DNA from: Marinilabiliaceae bacterium | Lineage (GTDB): Bacteria > Bacteroidota > Bacteroidia > Bacteroidales > Marinilabiliaceae | DNA: 60,596 bases | Direction: 5' to 3' | Assembly (NCBI GenBank): GCA_009777175.1 | Contig: WRMI01000009.1 | Span: 1-60,596 of the forward strand | In this document: one piece after another, positions 45,212-53,155 of the stretch | Layout: each line of letters opens with the position of its first letter | Numbering within the stretch: the first letter of the stretch is position 1 | Translations under genes and position numbers: made by a program | Notes under the pieces: model-generated | What the model was told of the DNA's origin: nothing | The model's database searches: none | What the model saw: only the letters and a program-made list of their open reading frames with translations

Positions 45212-45306
45212 TTTTTGCAAAAGTAATAAAAAATCATAACTTATTTATTATTTTTACGTTTAAGGGAGAAAAAAAGTTTTCAGTTTTCAGTTTTCAGAAA
45301 TATTAT
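45212..45306. repeat. 95-base direct repeat, left flank of the toxin-antitoxin module
   Basis: The sequence around AATAAAAAATCATAACTT, TTTTTACGTTTAAGG and AAAAAAAGTTTTCAGTTTT is repeated with few changes at 45978-46076. The two copies enclose exactly the two-gene module 45375-45973. Confidence 0.85.
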
Positions 45307-45374
45307 GTTTTTATTAATAGGTACAAAATCGCAGAAGAAAAAACCCTTCAATAATTTATGAAATTTAAGTAAAT

Positions 45375-45560
45375 ATGAGTGCAGAAGAAAAAAAAATAGT
45401 GAAATCTATGCAAAAAGAGTTGATAGATTTGATGTTAAAAAAGGCAAACGTTAGCAAACAAACGCTGTACGACGCTGCAATTAGCGGTTTCGTAAACGAT
45501 AACATTGATTTGTTATCTACCGAAGAGTTAAAAAAATATCACCCAATACTAATGGTATGA
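45375..45560 (+). CDS. putative antitoxin of a PIN-domain module
   Basis: 61 residues, charged and helical: EEKKIVKSMQKELIDLMLKK, then SKQTLYDAAISG. No family is recognised. Its last four bases overlap the start of the PIN gene (ATGA), and small upstream partners overlapping a PIN gene are the usual antitoxins. DNA binding is not evident; the SKQTLYDAA part could be a helix-turn-helix remnant. Confidence 0.6.
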   Translation: MSAEEKKIVKSMQKELIDLMLKKANVSKQTLYDAAISGFVNDNIDLLSTEELKKYHPILMV

Positions 45561-45973
45561 AATTGACTAAAAATCACATATTTGTTGATACGAATGTACT
45601 TAATGGATTTTATTTGAACATAAAGGCTGATGTTGAATGTTTGAAATTTCTTTTTTCGATGAACAGTAAAAGACTTTTTATTTCATCGTTAAGTATAGGG
45701 CAATTTGTAGCATTTTTTCAAAAAAAGATGGCTAATGCTAAAATAAAAGAAATAATTCGGTATCTTGCTACGAAATTCACAATAGTTGATTTTGGAGAAC
45801 AAGATATACAAAAATCCTTACTTTTTCCATATTCAGATATGGAAGATACAATGCAGTACGTAATTGGTACAAAAATGAAATGCTATTATTTTGTTACTAA
45901 CGATAAAGGGTTTGCTACATTTATAAATATTAAAGCAGTTAAACCTGCACAAATTAGATGCATCAAAAAGTAA
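45557..45973 (+). CDS. PIN-domain protein, probable VapC-like toxin
   Basis: 138 residues. PIN fold with IFVDTNVLNGF (first Asp near 11), an acidic DMEDTMQYVIGTKMKC (near 95) and YFVTNDKGFATF (near 116), supplying the expected metal-binding acids. PIN toxins cleave RNA. The ATGA overlap with the upstream small gene and the tight pair structure support a type II toxin-antitoxin module. It is enclosed by 95-base direct repeats. Confidence 0.8.
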   Translation: MKLTKNHIFVDTNVLNGFYLNIKADVECLKFLFSMNSKRLFISSLSIGQFVAFFQKKMANAKIKEIIRYLATKFTIVDFGEQDIQKSLLFPYSDMEDTMQYVIGTKMKCYYFVTNDKGFATFINIKAVKPAQIRCIKK

Positions 45974-45977
45974 CTAA

Positions 45978-46076
45978 TAAATTTTTCCAAAAATAATAAA
46001 AAATCATAACTTTTTTTTAATTTTTACGTTTAAGGTAGAAAAAAAGTTTTCAGTTTTTAGTTTTCAGAAATATTGC
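45978..46076. repeat. 95-base direct repeat, right flank of the toxin-antitoxin module
   Basis: Second copy of the repeat at 45212-45306. It forms the upstream region of the lipoprotein gene at 46122, so it may carry promoter function there. Confidence 0.85.
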
Positions 46077-46121
46077 ATTTATCTTATAAATTTTATATAA
46101 TAACCAAAAAATGTTTAGACG

Positions 46122-47060
46122 ATGAAAAAATTATTAAAAAAGAATGTAGGGGCAAATAACCATTTGCCTAAAACAAAGCCGCACTTGAAACCCACCGGCT
46201 TTGTTCTGCCACCTGCGTTGCTGTTACTTATTGCGTTTATTATGAGCGCATGCCAGAAAGACCAGGTTGACCAAGATCGTATTGCAGAACTGTTACTGAA
46301 AGGTGAAAACGTAAAATCATCGGATTTTAAAACTGCGGAAAAGAATCTGGAAGACGGGGATATTCTGCATGCGGTTTCTGATGGAAAGTTCCATTGGACA
46401 CCGAAAGAATACTCCGCTGCGGAAATTGCTTGGTTGGTTAAGAAACTGAAAGAACTGGAATCAACCGGTAAAGGCGTGATCAAAGGAAAAAATTATATAA
46501 ACCCACGTGACTTCACCCCGGAAGACAGTACATACCTAGCGAACCTGGGGTTCCAGGTGTACCGGTATGGGGATGGTGATCCATGCGAATATGAGCGTGA
46601 CGCGGTGGAAGCCGGTGTGCAAGATAGTCTTACTTATATAACCAACGGTCGTGAAGCACTGGAACCGGCGTTAACAGTGCCATATGACATAACAAGACTA
46701 ATGTTTGGATATATGAATGACCATCCCGATGTTCCACGTGGAACATTTGCTGACACCGCAAATTATATTAAAGGACCGTATGGTTATGCTCAGGTTTGTG
46801 AAACGTACGAAAGTATGGGCTGGCCAGTACCAAATCCGGAAACCATGGCTGTTTATTTCGATTTCTGCAACCAGTATTTCCAAACATGCGACGAATTAGA
46901 AGCAAAACGCGCCGCCCTCAAAGAATGCGAAGACGAGCATTCCGGCATAAATTTCCCCCAAATGAAATCCGGCACCGTCAATGGCACACAATTCCATCAA
47001 AAACATAATCAAGAGGGTATTTTAGAAAGCAGGAGGAGGTTGCAAAGGGTACAAACCTAA
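46122..47060 (+). CDS. lipoprotein with a repeat-expanded signal peptide
   Basis: 312 residues. The N-terminus is MKKLLKK, then about 23 residues encoded by two consecutive palindromes, then a hydrophobic core PALLLLIAFIMSAC with lipobox Cys44. Signal peptides of lipoproteins are normally about 20 residues; the inserted part (GANNHLPKTKPHLKPTGF) is foreign to it. The mature part has a WTPKEYSAAEIAWLVKKLK segment, an acidic Tyr-rich middle and several Cys. No family is recognised. Codon use becomes GC-richer in the middle (about 46250-46700) than in neighbouring genes, hinting at transfer. The start of the 8-kb block's last part follows. Confidence 0.7.
   Translation: MKKLLKKNVGANNHLPKTKPHLKPTGFVLPPALLLLIAFIMSACQKDQVDQDRIAELLLKGENVKSSDFKTAEKNLEDGDILHAVSDGKFHWTPKEYSAAEIAWLVKKLKELESTGKGVIKGKNYINPRDFTPEDSTYLANLGFQVYRYGDGDPCEYERDAVEAGVQDSLTYITNGREALEPALTVPYDITRLMFGYMNDHPDVPRGTFADTANYIKGPYGYAQVCETYESMGWPVPNPETMAVYFDFCNQYFQTCDELEAKRAALKECEDEHSGINFPQMKSGTVNGTQFHQKHNQEGILESRRRLQRVQT
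46145..46205 (+). repeat. two palindromes inside a signal-peptide coding region
   Basis: First, TGTAGGGGCAAAT-AACC-ATTTGCC (46145-46168, 7-base arms), a TGTAGGG-family element. Second, AACAAAGCCG, a 14-base loop, and CGGCTTTGTT (46172-46205, 10-base arms). Both are read in frame and together add about 20 residues before the hydrophobic core. Confidence 0.8.
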
Positions 47061-47113
47061 TTTATACCTAATTATTAAACAAAATAAGTTGATGAAAAAA
47101 CAAAAATAAGATT

Positions 47114-47411
47114 ATGAATAGAAACATTAGAGAATTATCAAAAGAAATAGACGTTGAGTTTGGGCAGAACATGCGAATTTTATCAAAGGCAGCAGTCACT
47201 AATCACCCTCTTGTACGTTTTAGTATGGCACGTTGCATGGAGCTGTACATCGGAAAAAATTGACTTAGAACTAACAAATTCACTACAAAAAGTTTTTAAT
47301 TGATATGACTTAAAAGATGACAAAGATTTGCTCTATAAACTAATCATTGCCGTTATTTCCTTTTTGGGGGGTGTGGGCATAGGAAAAAGCGGAATTATAC
47401 GAATAAATTAA
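47114..47411 (+). pseudogene. small gene broken by a frameshift and a stop
   Basis: An ATG at 47114 opens 49 codons (MNRNIRELSKEIDVEFGQN ... MELYIGKN, stop at 47263). In another frame, a continuation reads IDLELTNSLQKVFN, a TGA, then YDLKDDKDLLYKLIIAVISF and ends GKSGIIRIN at 47411. Joined, the pieces give a plausible protein of about 97 residues with a C-terminal hydrophobic helix. A strong terminator follows at 47447. The reading is inference; no family is known to me. Confidence 0.4.
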
Positions 47412-47446
47412 CATTCATTGTAAATTTGTAAAAATTATTAAAACCA

Positions 47447-47488
47447 AACCAACCTCATAAATAAATAGTTATGAGGTTGGTTTTTTTA
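47447..47488 (+). terminator. rho-independent terminator
   Basis: AACCAACCTCATAA, an 8-base loop, and TTATGAGGTTGGTT form a perfect 14-base stem, followed by a T run. One of the strongest terminators in the window. Confidence 0.93.
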
Positions 47489-47489
47489 T

Positions 47490-47665
47490 TGCGCCCTTTG
47501 CGTTCTCAACTTTGCGTCTTTGCGTTAAAAGAATGCATCTTTTTTTTGGAGATCCCCCGAATTGCGCTGTTTAGGCAACCGCAAGGGTATGCCCCTACCG
47601 AGTTATTACTTTGCACTCGTACCGAGTGCTGCAGTGTGGGGTGTATAGAGATGGTGAGGTTTGGT
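47490..47665. repeat. mixed dispersed repeats
   Basis: CTTTGCGTTCTCAACTTTGC-type words (47500-47530; also at 30265, 47771 and 56200), and a minus-strand palindrome GGTAGGGGCATACC...GGTTGCC (about 47573-47599). An inverted partial copy of the 94-base unit of 18271/18475 follows (47614-47665). Confidence 0.75.
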
Positions 47666-47666
47666 T

Positions 47667-47760
47667 TTCCGATGCTAAAAAATCTTACCACAAAGTACAC
47701 AAATGATTACACAAAGTTCACAAAAGGTAGTTTTTTTGCCCCCACTAACCACTAATCACT
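47667..47760. repeat. direct repeat, left flank of the PDDEXK_2 module
   Basis: CCGATGCTAAAAAATCTTAC, ACCACAAAGT, CACAAAAGGTAGTTTTTTTG and ACTAACC repeats. The same string, shorter by one internal segment, lies at 49259-49346 on the other side of the PDDEXK_2 gene. Confidence 0.85.
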
Positions 47761-47903
47761 AACCACTATTCTTTGTGTTCTCAACTTTGCGACTTTGCGT
47801 AAAAACAATGATGTATAATGCAGGTAACTTAAAGATATTGCTAAAAAAACTCAAAAATCCACTCAAAATCCAAAAAAAATTTGCATGTCCCCAAAAAAAA
47901 TAT

Positions 47904-47911
47904 TACTTTTG
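47904..47911 (+). promoter_or_regulatory. promoter of the PDDEXK_2 gene
   Basis: TACTTTTG (47904-47911), with TTTG about 20 bases upstream (47880-47883). The start codon is at 47937. The box is in the unique DNA between the flanking repeat and the gene. Confidence 0.65.
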
Positions 47912-47936
47912 CGGCGTAAAATTTTTGAATAATAAT

Positions 47937-48941
47937 ATGACAGAACAAAAGAAGGACATCATTATCGCTAACCCGATGTATGACGCGGTGTTCAAGTCGC
48001 TGATGGCAGACAAGGACAACGCGCGTTGCCTTGTGGGTACAATAACTGGCGAGCGGATTTTAGACATCGAATTTGCGCCGCAGGAATATATTCTGGAAAA
48101 AAATAAAGAAACGGATACTGATAAACAAGCAAAACCCATCGAAACGCTAAAACCGATACATTTAGATTTTGTTACCACAATTCGCACAAGAGGCGGCGGC
48201 AAAAAAAAGGTGTTGATAGAAATACAGCAGTCTCTCAAACCCGCCGACGTAGCGCGTTTTCGCACATACATGGGCAATCATTACAAAAATGAAGATAATC
48301 TAATCAAAAAAGGTGACAGAATTTTAAAGGCGTTGCCAATCGCAGTCATCTACATAATTGGTGACGAAACGCCGAAAACATCGCACATTTCAGATGTAGC
48401 CTATAAGGTAAAACGAAGCGGGGTTTCTTTGTTGACAGGTGAAGAAATAAGCATTCAAAAGCCCTTCGACCCGCTCATCGAAGCCCTTACTCACGATGCC
48501 TACTTCATACACGTGGGGCGCATCGCACCGGAATTGTTTAGCTCAGGCTACAAGTGCCGCGATTTGTTACAACTATTAAGTTTATTTGAGCAAATAAATT
48601 TTGTTGAAGAAAATTTATTAAAAATTCATAATTATCCAATAACCAATAAATACATACAGAAAATGAGAAATACATTAGAATACTTAGCCACCGATCCGGT
48701 TACAAAAAGATTGATGCAAGAACAGAGATTTGCAGAAATGGACGTTTTGTCGTGGAAACAAACTGTCAAAGAACAGAATAGAGTAATCAGAAGAAAGGAC
48801 AATACAATTACAAAACAAGGCAATGCCATTATCGGTCTGCAAAGCAATAACGCAACGCTGCAAAGCAATAATGCTGCCCTCTTAGCACAACTCGCCGAGT
48901 ACCAGCAACGCTTTGGAAACTTAACGCCATCTCTAAATTGA
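47937..48941 (+). CDS. Rpn/PD-(D/E)XK nuclease family transposase
   Basis: 334 residues from the ATG at 47937; the upstream extension of the frame lies over the promoter. ANPMYDAVFKSLMADKDNA, then LDFVTTIRTRGGGKKKVLIEIQQS (Asp and Glu-Ile-Gln of the nuclease) and ADVARFRTYMGNHY are the PDDEXK_2 signature. Such proteins (Rpn-like) are nucleases that promote recombination and are labelled transposases, though they lack inverted ends. The C-terminus has a coiled coil with a direct repeat LQSNNATLQSNNAALL. The gene is GC-richer than its surroundings. About 80 bases of its 3' part are duplicated after the stop codon. Confidence 0.88.
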   Translation: MTEQKKDIIIANPMYDAVFKSLMADKDNARCLVGTITGERILDIEFAPQEYILEKNKETDTDKQAKPIETLKPIHLDFVTTIRTRGGGKKKVLIEIQQSLKPADVARFRTYMGNHYKNEDNLIKKGDRILKALPIAVIYIIGDETPKTSHISDVAYKVKRSGVSLLTGEEISIQKPFDPLIEALTHDAYFIHVGRIAPELFSSGYKCRDLLQLLSLFEQINFVEENLLKIHNYPITNKYIQKMRNTLEYLATDPVTKRLMQEQRFAEMDVLSWKQTVKEQNRVIRRKDNTITKQGNAIIGLQSNNATLQSNNAALLAQLAEYQQRFGNLTPSLN

Positions 48942-48948
48942 CGTATGA

Positions 48949-49024
48949 CACATACATTAGAATACTTAGCAACCGATCCGGTTACAAAAAGATTAATGCA
49001 AGAGCAGAGATTTGCAGAAATGGA
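48949..49024 (+). pseudogene. duplicated 3' segment of the PDDEXK_2 gene
   Basis: From ACATACATTAGAATACTTAG to GATTTGCAGAAATGGA it copies about 75 bases at 48665-48740 with few changes. It encodes TLEYLATDPVTKRLMQEQRF in frame but has no start or continuation. It looks like a partial duplication or the scar of a second copy. Confidence 0.75.
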
Positions 49025-49027
49025 AAT

Positions 49028-49145
49028 TACCTTATTACCTAAAATATTGTAAATAAGAAAATAAGGTTGGTTTGTTATGTTCTTTTTTTCTACTAAAGTT
49101 GTTTTGTAAAAAAATAAGGTAATAATAAGGTTGTTATTACAACCC
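49028..49145. repeat. 115-base dispersed repeat, copy 1
   Basis: TACCTTATTACCTAAAATAT, then AATAAGGTTGGTTTGTTA, TTTTTTTCTACTAAAGTTGT and AAGGTAATAATAAGGTTGTT. A close copy is at 60163-60284, and a short inverted part is at 30058-30092. It is rich in AATAAGGT words and shows no reading frame. Confidence 0.85.
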
Positions 49146-49255
49146 AAATTTGCGACAATCGATTTTACGCCAAATAAGGAGTAATGTAATTAGGTTTTTT
49201 TTGTTGTGCGTTCGGGACATACACGCATGTCGCGGAATGAAGGCAAACTCGTATG

Positions 49256-49346
49256 TTTTCCGATGCTAAAAAATTTTACCACAAAGTCCACAAAAGGTAG
49301 TTTTTTTGCCCCTACTAACCACTAACCACTAACCACTAACCACTAA
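49256..49346. repeat. direct repeat, right flank of the PDDEXK_2 module
   Basis: Counterpart of 47667-47760. It ends with four ACTAACC heptamers a few bases before the rplE stop codon, so the insertion boundary on this side lies right at the end of rplE. Confidence 0.85.
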
Positions 49347-49351
49347 AATAA

Positions 49352-49909
49352 TCAGTTCTTTTTCAAATTTTTAAAGGGCAATCCAAATTCGCGGAGTAGT
49401 GCTTGTGCTTCTTCGTCTGTTCTACTTGTTGTTACGAAAGTGATATTCATTCCCATAATTTTACTTATGGTGTCGATATTTATTTCGGGGAAAATAATCT
49501 GTTCTGAAACGCCGAGTGTATAATTTCCGCGTCCGTCAAGTTTACTATTGATACCTTTAAAGTCTCTGATACGTGGCAGAGCAACTTTAACTAATCGTTC
49601 TAAGAACTCGTACATATTGTTTTTGCGTAAAGTAACACGTGCGCCAATGGGCATTTTTTTACGCAGTTTAAAGTTAGAAATATCTTTTTTAGAGAGACAT
49701 TGCACAGCTTTTTGTCCAGAAATCAAAGAAAGTTCTTTGACAGATGTTTCAACTAATTTTTTATCAGCTGTTGCTTTGCCAACGCCTTGGTTTATAACAA
49801 TTTTTTCTAATCTTGGCGTTTGCATAATGCTCGTATAGCCGAACTCTTTCATTAAGTTCGGGACAATTTCTTCTTTATATTTTGTTTTTAAATTAGGTAT
49901 GTAACTCAT
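49352..49909 (-). CDS. rplE: 50S ribosomal protein L5
   Basis: 185 residues. [20 protein letters not shown] near 29 and [20 protein letters not shown] near 140 are the L5 signature; it binds 5S rRNA. Its start overlaps the end of rplX by one base. Normally rpsN follows within about 20 bases; here the gene is followed by repeats and 8 kb of accessory DNA. Confidence 0.97.
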   Translation of the reverse strand: MSYIPNLKTKYKEEIVPNLMKEFGYTSIMQTPRLEKIVINQGVGKATADKKLVETSVKELSLISGQKAVQCLSKKDISNFKLRKKMPIGARVTLRKNNMYEFLERLVKVALPRIRDFKGINSKLDGRGNYTLGVSEQIIFPEINIDTISKIMGMNITFVTTSRTDEEAQALLREFGLPFKNLKKN

Positions 49910-50229
49910 TATTTGATTTCCTCCCCTGATTTTTTAGAATAACGAACTAATTTACCGTCAGCATTTAATCTACGCCCGATTCGGGTAGGTTTACCTGAAT
50001 GGGGGTCTTTAAGATTAAGGTTTGAGATATGGATTGGAGCTTCTTTTTTCAAGATGCCACCTTGGGGGTGTTTAGCGTTAGGTTTTGTATGTTTTTTGAC
50101 AAGATTAACGCCTTCAACAATTGCCCGCAATTTTTTCGGAAATACTTCAAGCACTCTGCCTTCGGTACCTTTGTCTATTCCTGTGTTCACGATAACTGTG
50201 TCGCCTTTTTTAATATGTAATTTTGCCAT
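49909..50229 (-). CDS. rplX: 50S ribosomal protein L24
   Basis: 106 residues. [20 protein letters not shown] (KOW motif) near 8 and [20 protein letters not shown] near the end. It starts 50S assembly. It lies between rplN and rplE as usual. Confidence 0.97.
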   Translation of the reverse strand: MAKLHIKKGDTVIVNTGIDKGTEGRVLEVFPKKLRAIVEGVNLVKKHTKPNAKHPQGGILKKEAPIHISNLNLKDPHSGKPTRIGRRLNADGKLVRYSKKSGEEIK

Positions 50230-50248
50230 TTCTGATAAATATTTAATA

Positions 50249-50614
50249 TTAAAGTACTTCGGGTGCTAATGAAACAATTTTCATATATCCGTCTCGAAGT
50301 TCTCTTGCTACGGGTCCGAAAATTCTTGTTCCTCTAATTTCACCTTGATTATTGATAAGCACACAGGCATTATCATCGAAACGTATGTATGAGCCGTCGG
50401 GTCTTCGTATCTCTTTTTTGGTACGAACCACAACTGCTTTACTAACTGTTCCTTTTTTCGCATCTGAGGACGGGACTGCGCTTTTTATTGCGACAACAAT
50501 TTTGTCACCTATCGAGGCATATCTACGTCCTGTTCCGCCAAGTACACGAATGCAAAGAACTTCTTTTGCTCCGCTATTGTCGGCTACATTAAGTCTGGAT
50601 TCTTGCTGTATCAT
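50249..50614 (-). CDS. rplN: 50S ribosomal protein L14
   Basis: 121 residues. [20 protein letters not shown] at the start and [14 protein letters not shown] near the end are diagnostic. Its ATG lies just upstream of the stop of rpsQ by a few bases (overlap region 50614-50617), as in most bacteria. Confidence 0.97.
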   Translation of the reverse strand: MIQQESRLNVADNSGAKEVLCIRVLGGTGRRYASIGDKIVVAIKSAVPSSDAKKGTVSKAVVVRTKKEIRRPDGSYIRFDDNACVLINNQGEIRGTRIFGPVARELRDGYMKIVSLAPEVL

Positions 50615-50616
50615 AA

Positions 50617-50880
50617 TTACTTAGCTCTTTCTGTGATTTCTACTAATCTCCAACGTTTGGTTTTACTTAAGGGGCGGGTTTCCATAATTTTTACGGAATC
50701 GCCCGGTTTACAGTCGTTCTTTTCGTCGTGTGCGTAAAACTTTTTAGTTTTTTTCATAAATTTTCCGTACATGGGATGTTTTTCGCGACTGACAACGCTT
50801 ACAACGATGGTTTTATCCATTTTATTGCTGACTACAACGCCAACACGTTCTTTTCTGAGGTTTCTTTCTGTATTTTCCAT
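50617..50880 (-). CDS. rpsQ: 30S ribosomal protein S17
   Basis: 87 residues. [20 protein letters not shown] and [20 protein letters not shown] match S17, a primary 16S rRNA binder. Normal position between rpmC and rplN. Confidence 0.97.
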   Translation of the reverse strand: MENTERNLRKERVGVVVSNKMDKTIVVSVVSREKHPMYGKFMKKTKKFYAHDEKNDCKPGDSVKIMETRPLSKTKRWRLVEITERAK

Positions 50881-50894
50881 CTCTGATTTTTTGG

Positions 50895-51089
50895 TTATGC
50901 GTTTTGTTCTTTTTGTGTTAAAATTGTCAGCATACGGGCAATATCTCTGCGCGTCTGTTTTATCTTCATCGGATTATCCAATGGAGACACGTGATGATTG
51001 AGGACTAAACGTGCCAACTCAACTTTGGTAGCGTCAACTCGTTCCTCAATTTCTGCTATTGTCATTTCTCTTATTTCTGACGTTTTCAT
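50895..51089 (-). CDS. rpmC: 50S ribosomal protein L29
   Basis: 64 residues, helical hairpin. [20 protein letters not shown] and [19 protein letters not shown] are typical. It sits at the exit tunnel rim. Six bases after rplP. Confidence 0.95.
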   Translation of the reverse strand: MKTSEIREMTIAEIEERVDATKVELARLVLNHHVSPLDNPMKIKQTRRDIARMLTILTQKEQNA

Positions 51090-51095
51090 CTTATT

Positions 51096-51527
51096 TTATA
51101 CATTTGATGATTCAACAAAGTCCCTTCTTACAATAAATTTAGTAATAACGGGTAATTTTTGTGCCGCTAACCGAAGGGCTTCTTTAGCAATTTCGTATGA
51201 AACGCCTTCGCATTCTATTAAAATTCTGCCGGGTGTTACGGGCACAACAAATCCTTCGGGGTTACCTTTTCCTTTACCCATCCGAACTTCTGCGGGTTTT
51301 TTGGTTATAGGTTTATCGGGGAAGATACGTATCCATATCTGTCCTTGCCGTTGCATATATCTTGTTACGGCAATCCGAGCCGCTTCAATTTGACGACCTG
51401 TTATCCACTTGCTCTCAAGGGATTTTATGCCAAATGAGCCGAAGGCTAATTGGTGTCCGCGTTGTGCGTTCCCTTTCATTTTGCCTTTCTGCTGTCGTCT
51501 GAACTTTACTTTTTTTGGTTGTAACAT
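51096..51527 (-). CDS. rplP: 50S ribosomal protein L16
   Basis: 143 residues. [39 protein letters not shown] and [16 protein letters not shown] are diagnostic of L16, close to the A-site tRNA elbow. The Arg in [13 protein letters not shown] near residue 50-60 is conserved. Confidence 0.97.
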   Translation of the reverse strand: MLQPKKVKFRRQQKGKMKGNAQRGHQLAFGSFGIKSLESKWITGRQIEAARIAVTRYMQRQGQIWIRIFPDKPITKKPAEVRMGKGKGNPEGFVVPVTPGRILIECEGVSYEIAKEALRLAAQKLPVITKFIVRRDFVESSNV

Positions 51528-51540
51528 CGTGTCGCTTCAA

Positions 51541-52401
51541 TTAACGTTTATAACGATTGTTTTTATCTTTTCTAAATCCGCCGCCTCCACCGCCGCCTCT
51601 GTTGTCTCTATCTCGATTATCGGTTCTATCGCGACTGCCTCTATCTCCTCTGTCCCAGTCTCTGTCTCTATCGCGTTTGAAACCGCCGTCGCCTCGGGGT
51701 TGTTCTCTTTTTCGGTTCATTCCGACGGGTCCCATATTCATCTCTTTTTGAGCGTAATTTGGAGCTAAGTCGGGTTTCCCGTAAATTTCGCCTTTGCAAA
51801 TCCAGACTTTAAGTCCCAAAAGCCCTGTTTTCGTAAGCGCTTCTGCTCTTGCGTAGTCGATATCTGCTCGGAAGGTATGCAATGGAGTCCTACCTTCTTT
51901 ATACATTTCAGAACGAGCCATTTCTGCGCCGTTCAGACGTCCTGAAATTAAAACTTTTATACCGTCAGCACCCATCCGCATGGTAGATGCAATTGCTGTT
52001 TTAACGGCTCTTCTGTATGGGATGCGTCCCTCAAGTTGTCGTGCGATGTTATTCGCTACAATAAGAGCGTCTAATTCGGGTTTTTTTACTTCAAAGATGT
52101 TGATTTGTACTTCTTTATCAGTAATTTTTTTCAGTTCTTCTTTCAGTTTATCAACTTCTGTACCGCCTTTTCCTATTATCAGTCCGGGTCTTGCTGTAAG
52201 GACTGTAACTGTGATAAGTTTAAGTGTCCTTTCGATAATAATTCTGGAAAGGCTTGCTTTGGCGAGTCGTGCGTTCAGGTATTTACGGATTTTGGAATCT
52301 TCTACGAGTTTGTCGCCGTAGTTTTTTCCTCCGTACCAATTGGAATCCCATCCTTTTATGATTCCTAATCTATTGCTAATCGGATTAACTTTTTGTCCCA
52401 T
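51541..52401 (-). CDS. rpsC: 30S ribosomal protein S3 with Arg/Gly/Asp-rich C-terminal tail
   Basis: 286 residues. The core ([22 protein letters not shown] domain near 75, and [20 protein letters not shown] near 180) is ordinary S3. After [17 protein letters not shown] (about 223-239) there is a tail of about 45 residues of alternating Arg-Asp and Gly: [16 protein letters not shown], a run of seven Gly, then [10 protein letters not shown]3 of many bacteria ends near 210-240, so the tail is extra. It is low-complexity and probably disordered, at the mRNA entry side of the ribosome. Confidence 0.96.
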   Translation of the reverse strand: MGQKVNPISNRLGIIKGWDSNWYGGKNYGDKLVEDSKIRKYLNARLAKASLSRIIIERTLKLITVTVLTARPGLIIGKGGTEVDKLKEELKKITDKEVQINIFEVKKPELDALIVANNIARQLEGRIPYRRAVKTAIASTMRMGADGIKVLISGRLNGAEMARSEMYKEGRTPLHTFRADIDYARAEALTKTGLLGLKVWICKGEIYGKPDLAPNYAQKEMNMGPVGMNRKREQPRGDGGFKRDRDRDWDRGDRGSRDRTDNRDRDNRGGGGGGGFRKDKNNRYKR

Positions 52402-52407
52402 TTCCGT

Positions 52408-52830
52408 TTATTTATCCTTTTTATTAATTATATCTGTCGTTTTGCTGTCCACTTGTATCGTAACGTGGTTTGACCTTTTTAAGATACGATATGCTCTACC
52501 TTTAGCGCGTGGTCTGATTCTTTTTAATTGTCTGCCTTCGTCGACAAATATCTCTTTTACATAAAGATTTGCGTCTTCGAGCCTAATTTTTTCATTTTTT
52601 TCTTTCCAATTAGCGACTGCTGATAGTAGGAGTTTTTCTACTCTGCGTGATGCTTCTTTGGTTGAAAATTTTAGGATATTAAGCGCCAAATTTACATCTT
52701 TTCCGCGAACCATATCCACTACTAATCGCATTTTTCGAGGCGATGTAGGGACGTTCCGTAGTTTTGCATAAGCCTTTGTTTTTAAGGCTTCTTTTCTTTC
52801 ATCGGCTTTTATTCTTTTTCTTGCACCCAT
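52408..52830 (-). CDS. rplV: 50S ribosomal protein L22
   Basis: 140 residues. [20 protein letters not shown] near 24 and [20 protein letters not shown] near 107 match L22, which lines the exit tunnel. The first about 20 residues, rich in Lys and Ala, are a modest extension. Confidence 0.96.
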   Translation of the reverse strand: MGARKRIKADERKEALKTKAYAKLRNVPTSPRKMRLVVDMVRGKDVNLALNILKFSTKEASRRVEKLLLSAVANWKEKNEKIRLEDANLYVKEIFVDEGRQLKRIRPRAKGRAYRILKRSNHVTIQVDSKTTDIINKKDK

Positions 52831-52864
52831 TTTCTTGGTATTAATTAATTAACTCTAATCACGC

Positions 52865-53134
52865 TTAACGTTTTTTATTACCTGCGTGTCCGCGGAATGT
52901 GCGTGTCGGCGCAAATTCACCTAATTTATGACCTACCATATTCTCGGTGATGTAAACCGGAATGAACTTGTTGCCGTTATGTACCGCAATGGTATGACCT
53001 ACAAAATCGGGAGAAATCATTGAAGCCCTTGCCCAGGTCTTTATTACTGATTTCCTTCCTGAATCGTTCATGGTCAAAACCTTCTGTTCCAATTTGTAGT
53101 GTATATATGGACCTTTTTTTAATGATCTGCTCAT
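52865..53134 (-). CDS. rpsS: 30S ribosomal protein S19
   Basis: 89 residues. [38 protein letters not shown] and [20 protein letters not shown] are the S19 signature. It lies in the 30S head. Normal position between rplB and rplV. Confidence 0.98.
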   Translation of the reverse strand: MSRSLKKGPYIHYKLEQKVLTMNDSGRKSVIKTWARASMISPDFVGHTIAVHNGNKFIPVYITENMVGHKLGEFAPTRTFRGHAGNKKR

Positions 53135-53155
53135 AATTCAATCTAAATTAAGATG

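Noticed and set aside
48632..49147. 171-codon minus-strand open frame opposite the PDDEXK_2 gene end
   Set aside because: It is antisense to a clear gene and to the 115-base repeat, and its internal peptide repeat reflects the duplicated 3' fragment.
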